DNA from: Inquilinus sp052078665 | Lineage (GTDB): Bacteria > Pseudomonadota > Alphaproteobacteria > DSM-16000 > Inquilinaceae | Reading direction: 5' to 3' | NCBI RefSeq assembly: GCF_052078665.1 | Contig: NZ_JBQJIK010000044.1 | Location: 4,652-68,651, forward strand | Length of the DNA stretch: 64,000 nt | Part shown: positions 31,417 through 39,985 of the stretch, piece by piece | Layout: every line of letters starts with the position of its first letter | Position numbering within the stretch: the first letter of the stretch is position 1 | Notes under the pieces: generated by a model | Seen by the model: only the letters and a program-made list of their open reading frames with translations | The model's database searches: none | Told to the model about the DNA's origin: nothing | Made by a program: the position numbers and the translations under genes

Positions 31417-34287
31417 ATGACCCGAGTTTCGGTCGGCACCGGCAATATCGAAGGCAATGCAAGGTCCCTTCGCGCGGCAGTCTCCGGGGATGGCCGTTAC
31501 GTGACGTTCGAGAGCTATGCGACCAACCTGGTCGCCGGCGACGGCGACGGCAACGGCCGTGCGGACATCTTCCTGCACGACACACAGACCGGCACGACGA
31601 CGCGGGTCTCGGTGGATGCCGGCAACGGCGACGCCGACCTGCCGTCGCTGTGGCCGACGATCTCGGGCGACGGGCGCTACGTCACCTTCGACAGCGCGGC
31701 GGGCGATATCGTCGCCGGCGACGACAACGGCGCCACCGACGTCTTCCTGCGGGATGTCCAGACCGGCACCACGACGCTGGTCTCGGTCCCCGCCGGCGGA
31801 GGGCTGAGCGACGACGCCTCCGCGGAAGCCGAGGTCTCGGCCAACGGGCGCTATGTCGCATTCTACAGCTTTGCGACCAACCTCGTCGCCGGCGACACCA
31901 ACGCCGTCGAGGACATCTTCATCCGCGACCTGCAGGCGGGGACCACGACCCGCGTCTCCGTCGCCGACGACGAAGCCCAGGCCAATGACCGGTCGATCTC
32001 CGCCCGGGTCTCCGATGACGGCCAGCGCGTCACCTTCACTGGCTATGCCAGCAATCTCGTCGGCGGCGACAGCAACGGGGTCGCCGACATCTTCGTCCGC
32101 GACCTCGCGGCCGGGACCACCGAACGCGTGTCGGTCGCCACCGACGGGACCCAGGCGGACGGGGAATCGGCCGAGGCGGTGATCTCCGGCAACGGCCGCT
32201 ACGTCGCCTTCGACAGCGACGCCACCAACCTGGTGGCGGGCGACACCAACGGCACCGGCGACATCTTCCTGCGCGACCTGCAGACCGACACCACGGTCCG
32301 CGTCTCCGTCTCGGGCACCGGGGCCGAGGCCGACTCCCGGTCGACCCAGGCCGACATCTCGGCCGATGGCCGCTACGTCGTGTTCGCGAGCTTTGCGTCG
32401 AATCTGGTGGCAGGTGATGTCGCCTTGACCAACGACGTCTTCGTCAAGGACATGCTGACCGGCACGGTGACGCGCCTCTCGGTGGCGCTCGACGGCTCGG
32501 CGGCCAATGGCTCGAGCCATCTGCCGAAGATCTCGGCCGACGGCAGCACCGTCGTGTTCCACTCGAGCGCGACCAACCTGGATGTCGGCGCCGACACCAA
32601 CAACAATTTCGACGTGTTCCGGGTCTCGCTCCGCGCCTCGGCCGGGGCCGACCACATGATCGGCTCCGACGGCAACGACACGCTCGGCGGGCTGGCGGGC
32701 AGCGACATCCTCACCGGCGGACTGGGCGACGATACGCTGGGCGGCGGGGCCGGGGCGGATCGGCTGTTCGGCGGAGACGGCTCCGACACGGCGGATTACT
32801 CGGGCTCGGCCGCGGCGGTGCTGGTGAGCCTGAAGAGCGGCGCCACCTCCGGGGGCGACGCCCAGGGCGACACGCTGATCTCGATCGAGAACGTGATCGG
32901 CTCGGCCCTGGCGGACCAGCTGTACGGCAACAGCGGCGCCAACCGGCTGACCGGCGGGGCGGGCAACGACGCGCTTTGGGGCGGGGCCGGGGCCGACGTT
33001 CTGGACGGCGGCGCCGGTTCGGACCACGCCGCTTACCAGCTCTCGGCCGCGGCGGTGACGGTCGACCTGCTGGCCGGCACCGGCTCGGGCGGCGACGCCC
33101 AGGGCGACACGCTGGTCGACATCGAGATCCTGTACGGGTCGAGCTTCGACGACCAGCTGACCGGCAACAATGTCGGCAACACCCTCCGGGGCGATCTCGG
33201 CAACGACACGCTCGTCGGCAATGGCGGTGCAGACACCCTGGTCGGGGAGGGCGGCAATGACAGCCTCGACGGCGGCGACGGCAACGACCGGCTCCTGGGC
33301 CTCGACGGGGTCGACACCATCCATGGCGGCAACGACAATGACTCGGTCGATGCCGGTGACGGCAACGACCAGGTCTTCGGCGATGCCGGCGTCGACAGTC
33401 TCTTCGGCGGCGAGGGGGACGACCAGCTCGACGGCGGCACCGGCAATGATTTCCTGGAAGGGGGAGCCGGGGCCGACGGGCTGACCGGCGGTGTCGGCAC
33501 CGACATGGCGAGCTATACCGGCTCGGCCGCCGCGGTGACGGTGAACCTGGCCGCCGGCGTGGCCTCGGGCGGCGCCGCCCAGGGCGACACGTTCGGCAGC
33601 ATCGAGCAGGTGTCGGGCTCGGCCTTCGCCGACAAGCTGACCGGCGACGCCGGGGCCAACGAACTGTGGGGGCAGGATGGCGACGACATCCTCGTCGGCG
33701 GTGCCGGCGCCGACGCTTTGAAGGGCGGCAACGGCATCGACACGGTCAGCTACGTGGCCTCCGCGGCGGGGGTGACGGTGAACCTGGCCACCGGCGCGGT
33801 GTCGGGTGGCGACGCCCAGGGCGACACGTTCAACAGCATCGAGCAGGTGCTGGGCTCGAACCAGGGCGACCGGCTGACCGGCGACACCGGGGCCAACACC
33901 CTGTGGGGCGGCAACGGCGACGACGTGATCACCGGCGGCCTGGGTGCCGATTTCCTGAAGGGCGGTGCCGGCAACGACAGCTTCGTGTACACCAGCGTGG
34001 CCGACAGCACCGTGGCGGCCGCGGGCAAGGACACCATCACCGACTTCACCACCGGCGACCGGATCGACCTGTCGGCGATCGACGCGGACGGCAACGCCGC
34101 CAATGGCGACACCGTCTTCAGCTTCGGCCCCGGCGGCTTCACCGGCGTCGCCGGCGAGCTGCGGGTGGTGGATTTCGGCGACGGCCGCCAGGGCGTCTAT
34201 CTCGACGTCAACGGCGACAAGACTCCGGATTCGATCATCGTGGTCTATGCCGACCACGCCCTGACCTCGGCGGACATCGTGCTCTGA
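31417..34287 (+). CDS. Secreted RTX protein with N-terminal beta-propeller repeats (1)
   Basis: 956 residues. The first 410 consist of about eight copies of a 45-50 residue unit of the form 'DGRYVxFxSxATNLVAGD ... DIFxRDxxTGTTTRVS', typical of TolB/PD40 propeller blades. About 412-800 hold several blocks of hemolysin-type calcium-binding nonapeptides (GGxGxDxLx), separated by repeated 'DTxSY..SAAxVTVNLxxG' linkers. The final 150 resemble a serralysin C-terminal domain ('DTITDFTTGDRIDLSAID') and end in ADIVL. There is no Sec signal, so type I secretion through the C-terminal signal is expected. GAAGGAATAAAG precedes the ATG. No peptidase or lipase motif was found; the role may be binding or matrix building. 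Confidence 0.88.
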   Translation: MTRVSVGTGNIEGNARSLRAAVSGDGRYVTFESYATNLVAGDGDGNGRADIFLHDTQTGTTTRVSVDAGNGDADLPSLWPTISGDGRYVTFDSAAGDIVAGDDNGATDVFLRDVQTGTTTLVSVPAGGGLSDDASAEAEVSANGRYVAFYSFATNLVAGDTNAVEDIFIRDLQAGTTTRVSVADDEAQANDRSISARVSDDGQRVTFTGYASNLVGGDSNGVADIFVRDLAAGTTERVSVATDGTQADGESAEAVISGNGRYVAFDSDATNLVAGDTNGTGDIFLRDLQTDTTVRVSVSGTGAEADSRSTQADISADGRYVVFASFASNLVAGDVALTNDVFVKDMLTGTVTRLSVALDGSAANGSSHLPKISADGSTVVFHSSATNLDVGADTNNNFDVFRVSLRASAGADHMIGSDGNDTLGGLAGSDILTGGLGDDTLGGGAGADRLFGGDGSDTADYSGSAAAVLVSLKSGATSGGDAQGDTLISIENVIGSALADQLYGNSGANRLTGGAGNDALWGGAGADVLDGGAGSDHAAYQLSAAAVTVDLLAGTGSGGDAQGDTLVDIEILYGSSFDDQLTGNNVGNTLRGDLGNDTLVGNGGADTLVGEGGNDSLDGGDGNDRLLGLDGVDTIHGGNDNDSVDAGDGNDQVFGDAGVDSLFGGEGDDQLDGGTGNDFLEGGAGADGLTGGVGTDMASYTGSAAAVTVNLAAGVASGGAAQGDTFGSIEQVSGSAFADKLTGDAGANELWGQDGDDILVGGAGADALKGGNGIDTVSYVASAAGVTVNLATGAVSGGDAQGDTFNSIEQVLGSNQGDRLTGDTGANTLWGGNGDDVITGGLGADFLKGGAGNDSFVYTSVADSTVAAAGKDTITDFTTGDRIDLSAIDADGNAANGDTVFSFGPGGFTGVAGELRVVDFGDGRQGVYLDVNGDKTPDSIIVVYADHALTSADIVL

Positions 34288-34299
34288 TCGAAGGTCATG

Positions 34300-34328
34300 C
34301 GGGAGGCGCCGCCAGGCTGCGCCTCCCG
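34300..34328 (+). terminator. Hairpin after RTX gene 1
   Basis: CGGGAGGCGC (34300-34309) pairs with GCGCCTCCCG (34319-34328), with a nine-base loop, 12 bp after the stop codon. No T-run follows. Related GGAGGCGCC hairpins follow RTX gene 2. Confidence 0.6.
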
Positions 34329-34467
34329 TGTCTCGGACGCCGAATTCCTCGTCGAAAAGGGCTCGCCGGACCCGTTTCATCAGGTTTGAGACAGGTGCAC
34401 CGCGATTGCCGAAGTCAATCAGGGCGTGTAGAACCCTGAGGCCCCGGCATGTGAACCCGTGTCCATT

Positions 34468-34495
34468 ATTCGTACAACTTCCATTCGTACGACTT
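34468..34495 (+). promoter_or_regulatory. 13-bp direct repeat upstream of RTX gene 2
   Basis: ATTCGTACAACTT (34468-34480) and ATTCGTACGACTT (34483-34495) differ at one base and have a 15-bp period, 80-108 bp before the start codon, in a locally AT-rich region. This is a candidate binding site for a regulator. No equivalent pair was seen before RTX genes 1 or 3. Confidence 0.45.
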
Positions 34496-34575
34496 TGTTT
34501 TACTTCTGATTTTCCCGATGGCGTTTTGCCGGTAAGGCCGCCATCGCCAGCAGAATCGATGGGGAGGCTTTCCGT

Positions 34576-37227
34576 ATGACCGTCAATGCCAGCTCGCTCA
34601 CCCGGATTTCAGTCAGCACCGGCGGCAGCAGCGCCGACAACATCGCCACCGGCGGCGTGATGTCGGCCGATGGCCGCTATGTCGTGTTCCAGAGCACCGC
34701 GACCAACCTGGTCGCCGGCGACGCCAATGCCTTGTTCGACGTCTTCCTGCGCGACACGCAGACCGGCACCACCATCCTGATCTCGACCGCGACCGGCGGG
34801 GCGCAGGGCAACAACGTCTCCAGCGTTGCCTCGATCACCGATGACGGCCGCTTCGTGTTCTTCAACAGCAGCGCGACCAACCTGGTCTCCGGCGACACCA
34901 ACGGCGCCCTCGACGTGTTCATGCGGGACAACCAGACAGGCGTCACCACCCGGGTCTCGACCGCGTCCGACGGCAGCCAGGCGACCGGCGCGTCGCAGAA
35001 TGTCGACGTCACCGGCAACGGCGCCTTCATCGGCTTCCAGAGCACCGCGACCAACCTGGTCGGCAGCGACAGCAACGGCTTCAGCGACGCCTTCGTCAAG
35101 AACCTGTCGAGCGGCGTCGTCACCCGCATCTCGGTGACGGATGGCGAGCAGCAGGCCAACGGCAACTCCCTGGTCACCCGCCTGTCCGACGACGGCAACC
35201 GCGCCTCCTTCGTCAGCTCCGCCAGCAACCTGGTCGCCACCGACACCAACGGCGCCCTCACCGACGTCTTCGTCCGCGACATCGCCGGCGGCACCACCAC
35301 CCTGGTCTCGGTCTCCACCGGCGGCGTGTCGGGGAACGGCACGTCCTTCGGCTCCTCGATCTCCGGCAACGGCCGCTATGTGGTGTTCGAGAGCAACGCG
35401 ACCGACCTGGTCGCCGGCGACACCAACGGCGCCACCGACATCTTCGTCCGCGACCTGCAGACCAACACCACCACCCGGGTCTCCACCAACGGCGACGGCA
35501 TCCAGGGCGACGCACTCTCGAGCCAGTCGTCGATCTCCGCCGACGGGCGCTACGTCGTCTTCTTCAGCCTCTCCAGCAACCTGGTGCAGGGCGACACCAA
35601 CGCCCTCCGCGACATCTTCCTGAAGGACATGGTGACCGGCACGGTGACGCGCCTGTCCGTCGCCGCCGACGGGACCGAGCTCAACGACCTCTCGAACACG
35701 CCCCAGATCTCGGCCGACGGGCACTATGTCACCTTCCAGTCGCAGGCCACCGACACCGGCGTGGGCGCCGAGGGCAACGGCACCGGCTTCGACGTGTTCC
35801 GCATCTCGCTGGTGGCCGGGGCCGGGGCCGACCGCATGCTCGGCTCCGACGGCAACGACACCATCGACGGGCTGGCCGGCGACGACATCCTTCTCGGCGG
35901 CTTCGGCAACGACACGCTCACCGGGGGCGCCGGGGCGGACCAGATCTCCGGCGCCGCCGGCACCGACACCGCCAGCTACGCCGCCTCGGCCGCCGGGGTG
36001 ACGGTCGACCTGGTGGCGGGCACCGGCACCGGCGGCGACGCCCAGGGCGACGCGCTGACCGGCATCGAGAACGTGATCGGCTCGGCCCAGTCGGACCACC
36101 TCTACGGCGACGGCGCCGTCAACACGCTGACCGGCGGCGATGGCGACGACACGCTCCGCGGCGGGGCGGGGGCCGATGTCCTCAACGGCGGCAACGGCTC
36201 GGACTTCGCCAATTACCAGGGCTCGACCGTGGGGGTCATTGTGAGCCTGCTGGGCGGCCCCGGCATCGGCGGCGACGCCCAGGGCGACACGTTGACCAAC
36301 ATCGAGAACCTGTACGGGTCGAGCCAGGGCGACCAGCTGATCGGCAACAACGTGCGCAACATCATCGGCGGCGAGCTCGGCAACGACTTTATCAACGGCA
36401 ATGGCGGCGACGACGCGCTCTCCGGCGAGGCTGGCAACGACAATCTCAGCGGCGGCGACGGCGCGGACCGGCTGGTCGGCGGCGCCGGCATCGACACCAT
36501 CCATGGTGACAACAACGATGATTCCATCGATGCCGGCAGCGAGAACGACCAGGTCTTCGGCGATGCCGGGAACGACGTGCTCCTGGGCGGCACCGGCGAC
36601 GACAGCCTCAACGGTGGCGACGGCAACGACCTCCTCGAAGGCGCGGCCGGGGCCGATGCGCTGATCGGCGGGTCCGGCATCGACACGGCCAGCTACGCCA
36701 GCTCCGCCGCCGGGGTGACGGTGAACCTGGCGACCGGCGCGGTCTCCGGCGGCGACGCCGCGGGCGACACGTTCAGCAGTATCGAGCAGGTGCTGGGCTC
36801 GGCCCAGGTCGACACGCTGACCGGCGACGCCAACGCCAACACGATCTGGGGCATGGCCGGCAACGACGTGCTCACCGGGGCCGGCGGCGGCGACGCGCTC
36901 AAGGGCGGCGCCGGCGCCGACAGCTTCGTCTACAACGCCCTGTCCGACAGCGCGGCCTCGGGGGTCGGCAAGGACACCATCACCGACTTCACCACCGGCG
37001 ACCAGATCAACCTGCAGGCGATCGACGCCGACGGCAACTCGGGCAACGGCGACACCGCCTTCACCTTCGGCACCGGCGCCTTCACCGGCACGGCCGGCGA
37101 ACTGCGGGTGTTGGTGTCCGGGGGGATCCAGGTGGTCTATATCGACGCGACCGGCGACAAGCTGCCGGACTTCGCCATTAACGTCTATTCCGACCACCCC
37201 CTCACCGCGTCGGATTTCGTGCTCTGA
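34576..37227 (+). CDS. Secreted RTX protein with N-terminal beta-propeller repeats (2)
   Basis: 883 residues, the same architecture as the preceding gene. Propeller-type repeats occupy about residues 1-410 ('DGRYVVFQSTATNLVAGD' and similar). RTX blocks of GGxGxDxLx with 'SAAGVTVNLATGAVSGGDA' linkers fill about 412-780. The last 100 form a serralysin-type C-terminal region ('GKDTITDFTTGDQINLQAID') ending in SDFVL. GGGGAGGC lies upstream of the ATG. It is a tandem paralogue with the strongest similarity in the RTX and C-terminal modules. No Sec signal; type I secretion expected, calcium dependence likely from the repeats. It probably has its own promoter, since a hairpin and an AT-rich gap separate it from gene 1. 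Confidence 0.88.
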   Translation: MTVNASSLTRISVSTGGSSADNIATGGVMSADGRYVVFQSTATNLVAGDANALFDVFLRDTQTGTTILISTATGGAQGNNVSSVASITDDGRFVFFNSSATNLVSGDTNGALDVFMRDNQTGVTTRVSTASDGSQATGASQNVDVTGNGAFIGFQSTATNLVGSDSNGFSDAFVKNLSSGVVTRISVTDGEQQANGNSLVTRLSDDGNRASFVSSASNLVATDTNGALTDVFVRDIAGGTTTLVSVSTGGVSGNGTSFGSSISGNGRYVVFESNATDLVAGDTNGATDIFVRDLQTNTTTRVSTNGDGIQGDALSSQSSISADGRYVVFFSLSSNLVQGDTNALRDIFLKDMVTGTVTRLSVAADGTELNDLSNTPQISADGHYVTFQSQATDTGVGAEGNGTGFDVFRISLVAGAGADRMLGSDGNDTIDGLAGDDILLGGFGNDTLTGGAGADQISGAAGTDTASYAASAAGVTVDLVAGTGTGGDAQGDALTGIENVIGSAQSDHLYGDGAVNTLTGGDGDDTLRGGAGADVLNGGNGSDFANYQGSTVGVIVSLLGGPGIGGDAQGDTLTNIENLYGSSQGDQLIGNNVRNIIGGELGNDFINGNGGDDALSGEAGNDNLSGGDGADRLVGGAGIDTIHGDNNDDSIDAGSENDQVFGDAGNDVLLGGTGDDSLNGGDGNDLLEGAAGADALIGGSGIDTASYASSAAGVTVNLATGAVSGGDAAGDTFSSIEQVLGSAQVDTLTGDANANTIWGMAGNDVLTGAGGGDALKGGAGADSFVYNALSDSAASGVGKDTITDFTTGDQINLQAIDADGNSGNGDTAFTFGTGAFTGTAGELRVLVSGGIQVVYIDATGDKLPDFAINVYSDHPLTASDFVL

Positions 37228-37235
37228 TCCTCGCC

Positions 37236-37264
37236 GGAGGCGCCGCCGGCTGAGCGGCGCCTCC
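37236..37264 (+). terminator. Hairpin after RTX gene 2
   Basis: GGAGGCGCCGC (37236-37246) pairs perfectly with GCGGCGCCTCC (37254-37264) through a seven-base loop, 8 bp after the stop, followed by a C/T-rich run. Confidence 0.65.
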
Positions 37265-37365
37265 CTCCCTCTCCTGTCCGAACCCGGAGGCGTGTCCGCA
37301 GTGAAACGGGCAGGCCCGTGCCACCGAACAGTGTCCGGGCAACCATGGGAAAGGGGAGATTCGCC

Positions 37366-38577
37366 ATGACCACCACCTTCACCGCGATCCTCAACTCCGG
37401 CCAGGAAATCGGGACCGGCAGCAATGAGACCGCCACAGGCCTCGCGACGGTCAGCCTGAACACCGCCGGCACGGCCATGACCTATTCGGTCACGATCACC
37501 GCCGGCATCGATTTCGGCGAGTTGATCGACGGCACCCCGCGGACCGTGGATCCGCTCGACGATGCCGTCCTGATGCACATCCATGCCGCGGCGCGCGGGG
37601 TCAATGGCGGGATCGTGTTCGACATCCTGCCGCTGGGCATGACCGACGATGCCGACGACCTGACCATCGTCGAGAACGGCGACGGCTCGGTCACCATCAG
37701 CGGCGTCTGGGAAACCAGCGACAGCGATCCGCTGTCCGCCGGCGTCATCGCCGGGCTGCAGGGCGGGACCGGACCGAACGACGTCTCCTTCTACTTCAAC
37801 ATCCATTCGGCCCAGTTCGGCGGTGGCGCGATCCGCGGCCAGCTGGTCACCCGCGCCAGCGAGAATGCCGACACCTTCAACGGCACCGCCGCCGCCGACG
37901 TCATCGACGCCTTCGGCGGCGACGACAAGCTGCGCGGGGCCGGCGGCGCCGACAGCCTGACCGGCGGTGCCGGCAACGATAACCTGGTCGGTGGGACCGG
38001 CGGCGACACCCTCGCCGGCGGCGCCGGCACCGACACGGCGTACTACACCGGCAGCGCGGCCGGGGTGACGGTCAATCTCGGCGCCGGGACGGCCTCCGGC
38101 GGCGATGCCGCCGGCGACATCCTGACCGGCGTCGAGCAGCTCTTCGGCTCGGGCCTCGGCGATAACCTGACCGGCAATGCCGGGGTCAACGGGCTGTGGG
38201 GCGACGGCGGCAACGATGTGCTCACCGGGGGCGTGGGCGCCGACTCGTTGAAGGGCGGCGCCGGCAACGACAGCTTCGCCTATACCAGCACGGCCGACAG
38301 CACGGCGGCGGCCGCGGGGCGGGACACGATCAACGACTTCACGACCGGCGACCGGATCGACCTGTCGGCGATCGACGCCAACGGCGCCGGGGCGGGCAGC
38401 ACCGCCTTCGTCTTCGGCACCGGCAACTTCACCGGCACGGCCGGAGAATTGCGGGTGGTGGCCATCCCCAACGGCTACCAGGCGGTCTATGGCGACACCA
38501 ACGGCGACAGGACGGCCGACATCGCCATCGTCGTCCTGTCCGACCACGCTTTGGCGGCGGGCGACTTCGTGCTGTAA
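37366..38577 (+). CDS. Secreted CHRD-domain RTX protein
   Basis: 403 residues. The N-terminal part (about 1-165) is a CHRD domain, recognised by 'FTAILNSGQEIGTGSNETATG', 'LMHIHAAARGVNGGIVFDI' and 'FYFNIHSAQFGGGAIRGQL'. It is followed by RTX calcium-binding nonapeptides (about 170-300) and the same C-terminal module as the two neighbours ('DTINDFTTGDRIDLSAID'), ending in GDFVL. CHRD is named from chordin; in bacteria its function is mostly unknown. The start is the ATG after AAGGGGAGATTCGCC, because the 16 residues upstream have no family match. It shows a different N-terminal head joined to a common export module. Type I secretion is inferred from the C-terminus. Confidence 0.88.
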   Translation: MTTTFTAILNSGQEIGTGSNETATGLATVSLNTAGTAMTYSVTITAGIDFGELIDGTPRTVDPLDDAVLMHIHAAARGVNGGIVFDILPLGMTDDADDLTIVENGDGSVTISGVWETSDSDPLSAGVIAGLQGGTGPNDVSFYFNIHSAQFGGGAIRGQLVTRASENADTFNGTAAADVIDAFGGDDKLRGAGGADSLTGGAGNDNLVGGTGGDTLAGGAGTDTAYYTGSAAGVTVNLGAGTASGGDAAGDILTGVEQLFGSGLGDNLTGNAGVNGLWGDGGNDVLTGGVGADSLKGGAGNDSFAYTSTADSTAAAAGRDTINDFTTGDRIDLSAIDANGAGAGSTAFVFGTGNFTGTAGELRVVAIPNGYQAVYGDTNGDRTADIAIVVLSDHALAAGDFVL

Positions 38578-38584
38578 CCCTCGG

Positions 38585-38609
38585 CGGCCCCGCCGGCGAG
38601 GCGGGGCCG
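38585..38609. terminator. Terminator between RTX gene 3 and the MerR gene
   Basis: CGGCCCCGCC (38585-38594) and GGCGGGGCCG (38600-38609) form a 10-bp GC stem with a five-base loop, followed on the plus strand by TCCTCTCGCTT. It lies between convergent genes and can serve both. Confidence 0.75.
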
Positions 38610-38637
38610 TCCTCTCGCTTGCGCAGCCGCAGCGACC

Positions 38638-39057
38638 TCAGCCGCAGGCGCCGCCAGGCCCACGGTCCGAATACGCGCTGAAATCCGGCTCCAGGCCCTG
38701 CTCGCCACCCTTCAGCCAGGCCAGCTTGGCGCGGAGATAGCCGGCCATCGCCGCCAGCTCCGCCGCCTTGCGCTCCACCCGGGCCAGCTGCTCCGCCATC
38801 AGCTCGATGCTGCGCTCGCGGGTGATGCCGCCGCGGCGGTTTTCCTGGCCGATCGCCGCGATCTCCTTCAGCGACATGCCCAACGACTGGGCCATGCGGA
38901 TCAGCCGGGCCTCGCGCACATGCTCGGCGGTGAAGATCTGGTAGGGGTTGCGGCCGCCCTTGCCGTTGGTCTCCGGCGCCAGCAGCCCGCGGCGGACATA
39001 GAAGCGGACGGTATCCACGGGCAGCCGTGTCGCCCGCGCGAATTCCGAGATCAGCAT
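38638..39057 (-). CDS. MerR family transcriptional regulator
   Basis: 139-residue regulator. The N-terminal winged helix-turn-helix starts 'MLISEFARATRLPVDTVRFY' and includes 'YVRRGLLAPETNGKGGRN'. A dimerising coiled coil runs from about 75 to 115. The C-terminus ends 'FSAYSDRGPGGACG' with a single Cys, so it lacks the multi-Cys metal site of MerR/CueR. It diverges from the SDR gene; the 87 bp between them hold a typical MerR operator-promoter with a 19-bp spacer. It therefore most likely activates the SDR by DNA distortion. Ligand unknown. Confidence 0.9.
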   Translation of the reverse strand: MLISEFARATRLPVDTVRFYVRRGLLAPETNGKGGRNPYQIFTAEHVREARLIRMAQSLGMSLKEIAAIGQENRRGGITRERSIELMAEQLARVERKAAELAAMAGYLRAKLAWLKGGEQGLEPDFSAYSDRGPGGACG

Positions 39058-39083
39058 GGTTCGGCCCCGATGAATCCGGCCCC

Positions 39084-39114
39084 TTGACCCTGGACCAAGG
39101 TCCACACTTATAGG
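39084..39114 (+). promoter_or_regulatory. MerR-type promoter and operator of the SDR gene
   Basis: TTGACC (-35, 39084-39089) and TATAGG (-10, 39109-39114) are 19 bp apart, the overlong spacing that MerR activators correct. The spacer holds a perfect 14-bp palindrome TGGACCAAGGTCCA (39091-39104). The predicted start of transcription is about 25 bases before the SDR start codon. Confidence 0.82.
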
Positions 39115-39144
39115 ATCTGCTCCCGTCCTTGTGGAGCATGAGAG

Positions 39145-39972
39145 TTGGACAGAGTTGCATTGGTGACCGGCGCATCGTCCGGCATCGGCGAGGCGACCGT
39201 GCGGCGGCTGATCGCCGACGGCACCATCGTCTACGCCGCCGCCCGGCGGACCGACCGGATGGCGGCGCTGGCGGCCGCAGGGGCACGGCTGGTCGCGCTC
39301 GACCTGACCGACGACGCCTCGATCGTCGCCGCGGTGGAGCGGATCCGCGGCGAGGCCGGGCGCCTGGACCTCCTGGTCAACAACGCCGGCTATGGCAGCT
39401 ATGGCGCGCTGGAGGATGTGCCGCTGGAGGAGGCGCGCCGGCAGTTCGAGGTCAACCTGTTCGGCGCCGCCCGGCTGTGCCAGCTGGCGTTGCCGATGAT
39501 GCGGGCGAACAGGACCGGCCGGATCATCAATGTCAGCTCGATCGGCGGCAAGTCCGGCGAACCCTTCGGCGCCTGGTACCACGCCACCAAATACGCGCTG
39601 GAGGGGCTGAGCGACTGCCTGCGGATGGAGCTGACCCCCTTCGGCATCGACGTCGTGGTGATCGAGCCCGGCGCGATCCGCACCGAATGGGGCGGCATCG
39701 CCTTCGGGAGCCTGCTGCGCGTGTCCGGCGACACCGCCTACGGCCCCTATGCCCGGCGCCACGCCAAGATGTACGAACGGGCCGTGTCGTCGAGCTTCCC
39801 ATCCCCGCCCGAGGTGGTGGCGGAGGCGATCGGCCGGGCGGCGGCGGCCAGGCGGCCCCGCACCCGTTACGCGGTGGGCGGCGGCGCCCGGGTTCTGCTG
39901 CTGCTCGTCCGCCTGCTCAGCGACCGCATGACCGACCGGCTGATGTGGCGGATGTCGCAGTCGCGCGGGTGA
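39145..39972 (+). CDS. Short-chain dehydrogenase/reductase
   Basis: 275-residue classical SDR: cofactor motif TGASSGIG (8-15), 'LVNNAGYGSYGAL' and the catalytic 'YHATK' with Ser in 'INVSSIGGKSG'. An Arg-Arg pair after beta-2 ('AAARRTDRM') suggests NADP(H). A C-terminal extension with a short hydrophobic stretch ('VLLLLVRLLSD') resembles the group that includes DltE/SDR-type oxidoreductases near 275 residues. The start is TTG with GGAG eight bases upstream, since no in-frame ATG fits before the cofactor motif. It is transcribed from the MerR-type promoter. The stop lies 13 bp from the convergent TPR regulator gene. Substrate unknown. Confidence 0.9.
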   Translation: MDRVALVTGASSGIGEATVRRLIADGTIVYAAARRTDRMAALAAAGARLVALDLTDDASIVAAVERIRGEAGRLDLLVNNAGYGSYGALEDVPLEEARRQFEVNLFGAARLCQLALPMMRANRTGRIINVSSIGGKSGEPFGAWYHATKYALEGLSDCLRMELTPFGIDVVVIEPGAIRTEWGGIAFGSLLRVSGDTAYGPYARRHAKMYERAVSSSFPSPPEVVAEAIGRAAAARRPRTRYAVGGGARVLLLLVRLLSDRMTDRLMWRMSQSRG

Positions 39973-39985
39973 GGGCTGGTCGGCG

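Noticed and set aside
31399..34380. 993-residue minus-strand ORF opposite RTX gene 1
   Set aside because: It is the mirror of GC-rich repeated codons of the RTX gene; its protein is a low-complexity Val/Ala/Gly/Asp sequence with the same period as the sense repeats and no start signal.
32640..37000. Regular short repeats that might be read as a CRISPR or satellite array
   Set aside because: The repeats are coding, in frame with the GGxGxDxLx calcium-binding motif, and vary at synonymous and linker positions. There are no constant repeat and unique spacer units.
34609..38547. 1312-residue minus-strand ORF opposite RTX genes 2 and 3
   Set aside because: It spans two sense genes and their intergenic gap, and has the same antisense composition bias. 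The sense strand has ribosome-binding sites, domains and terminators.
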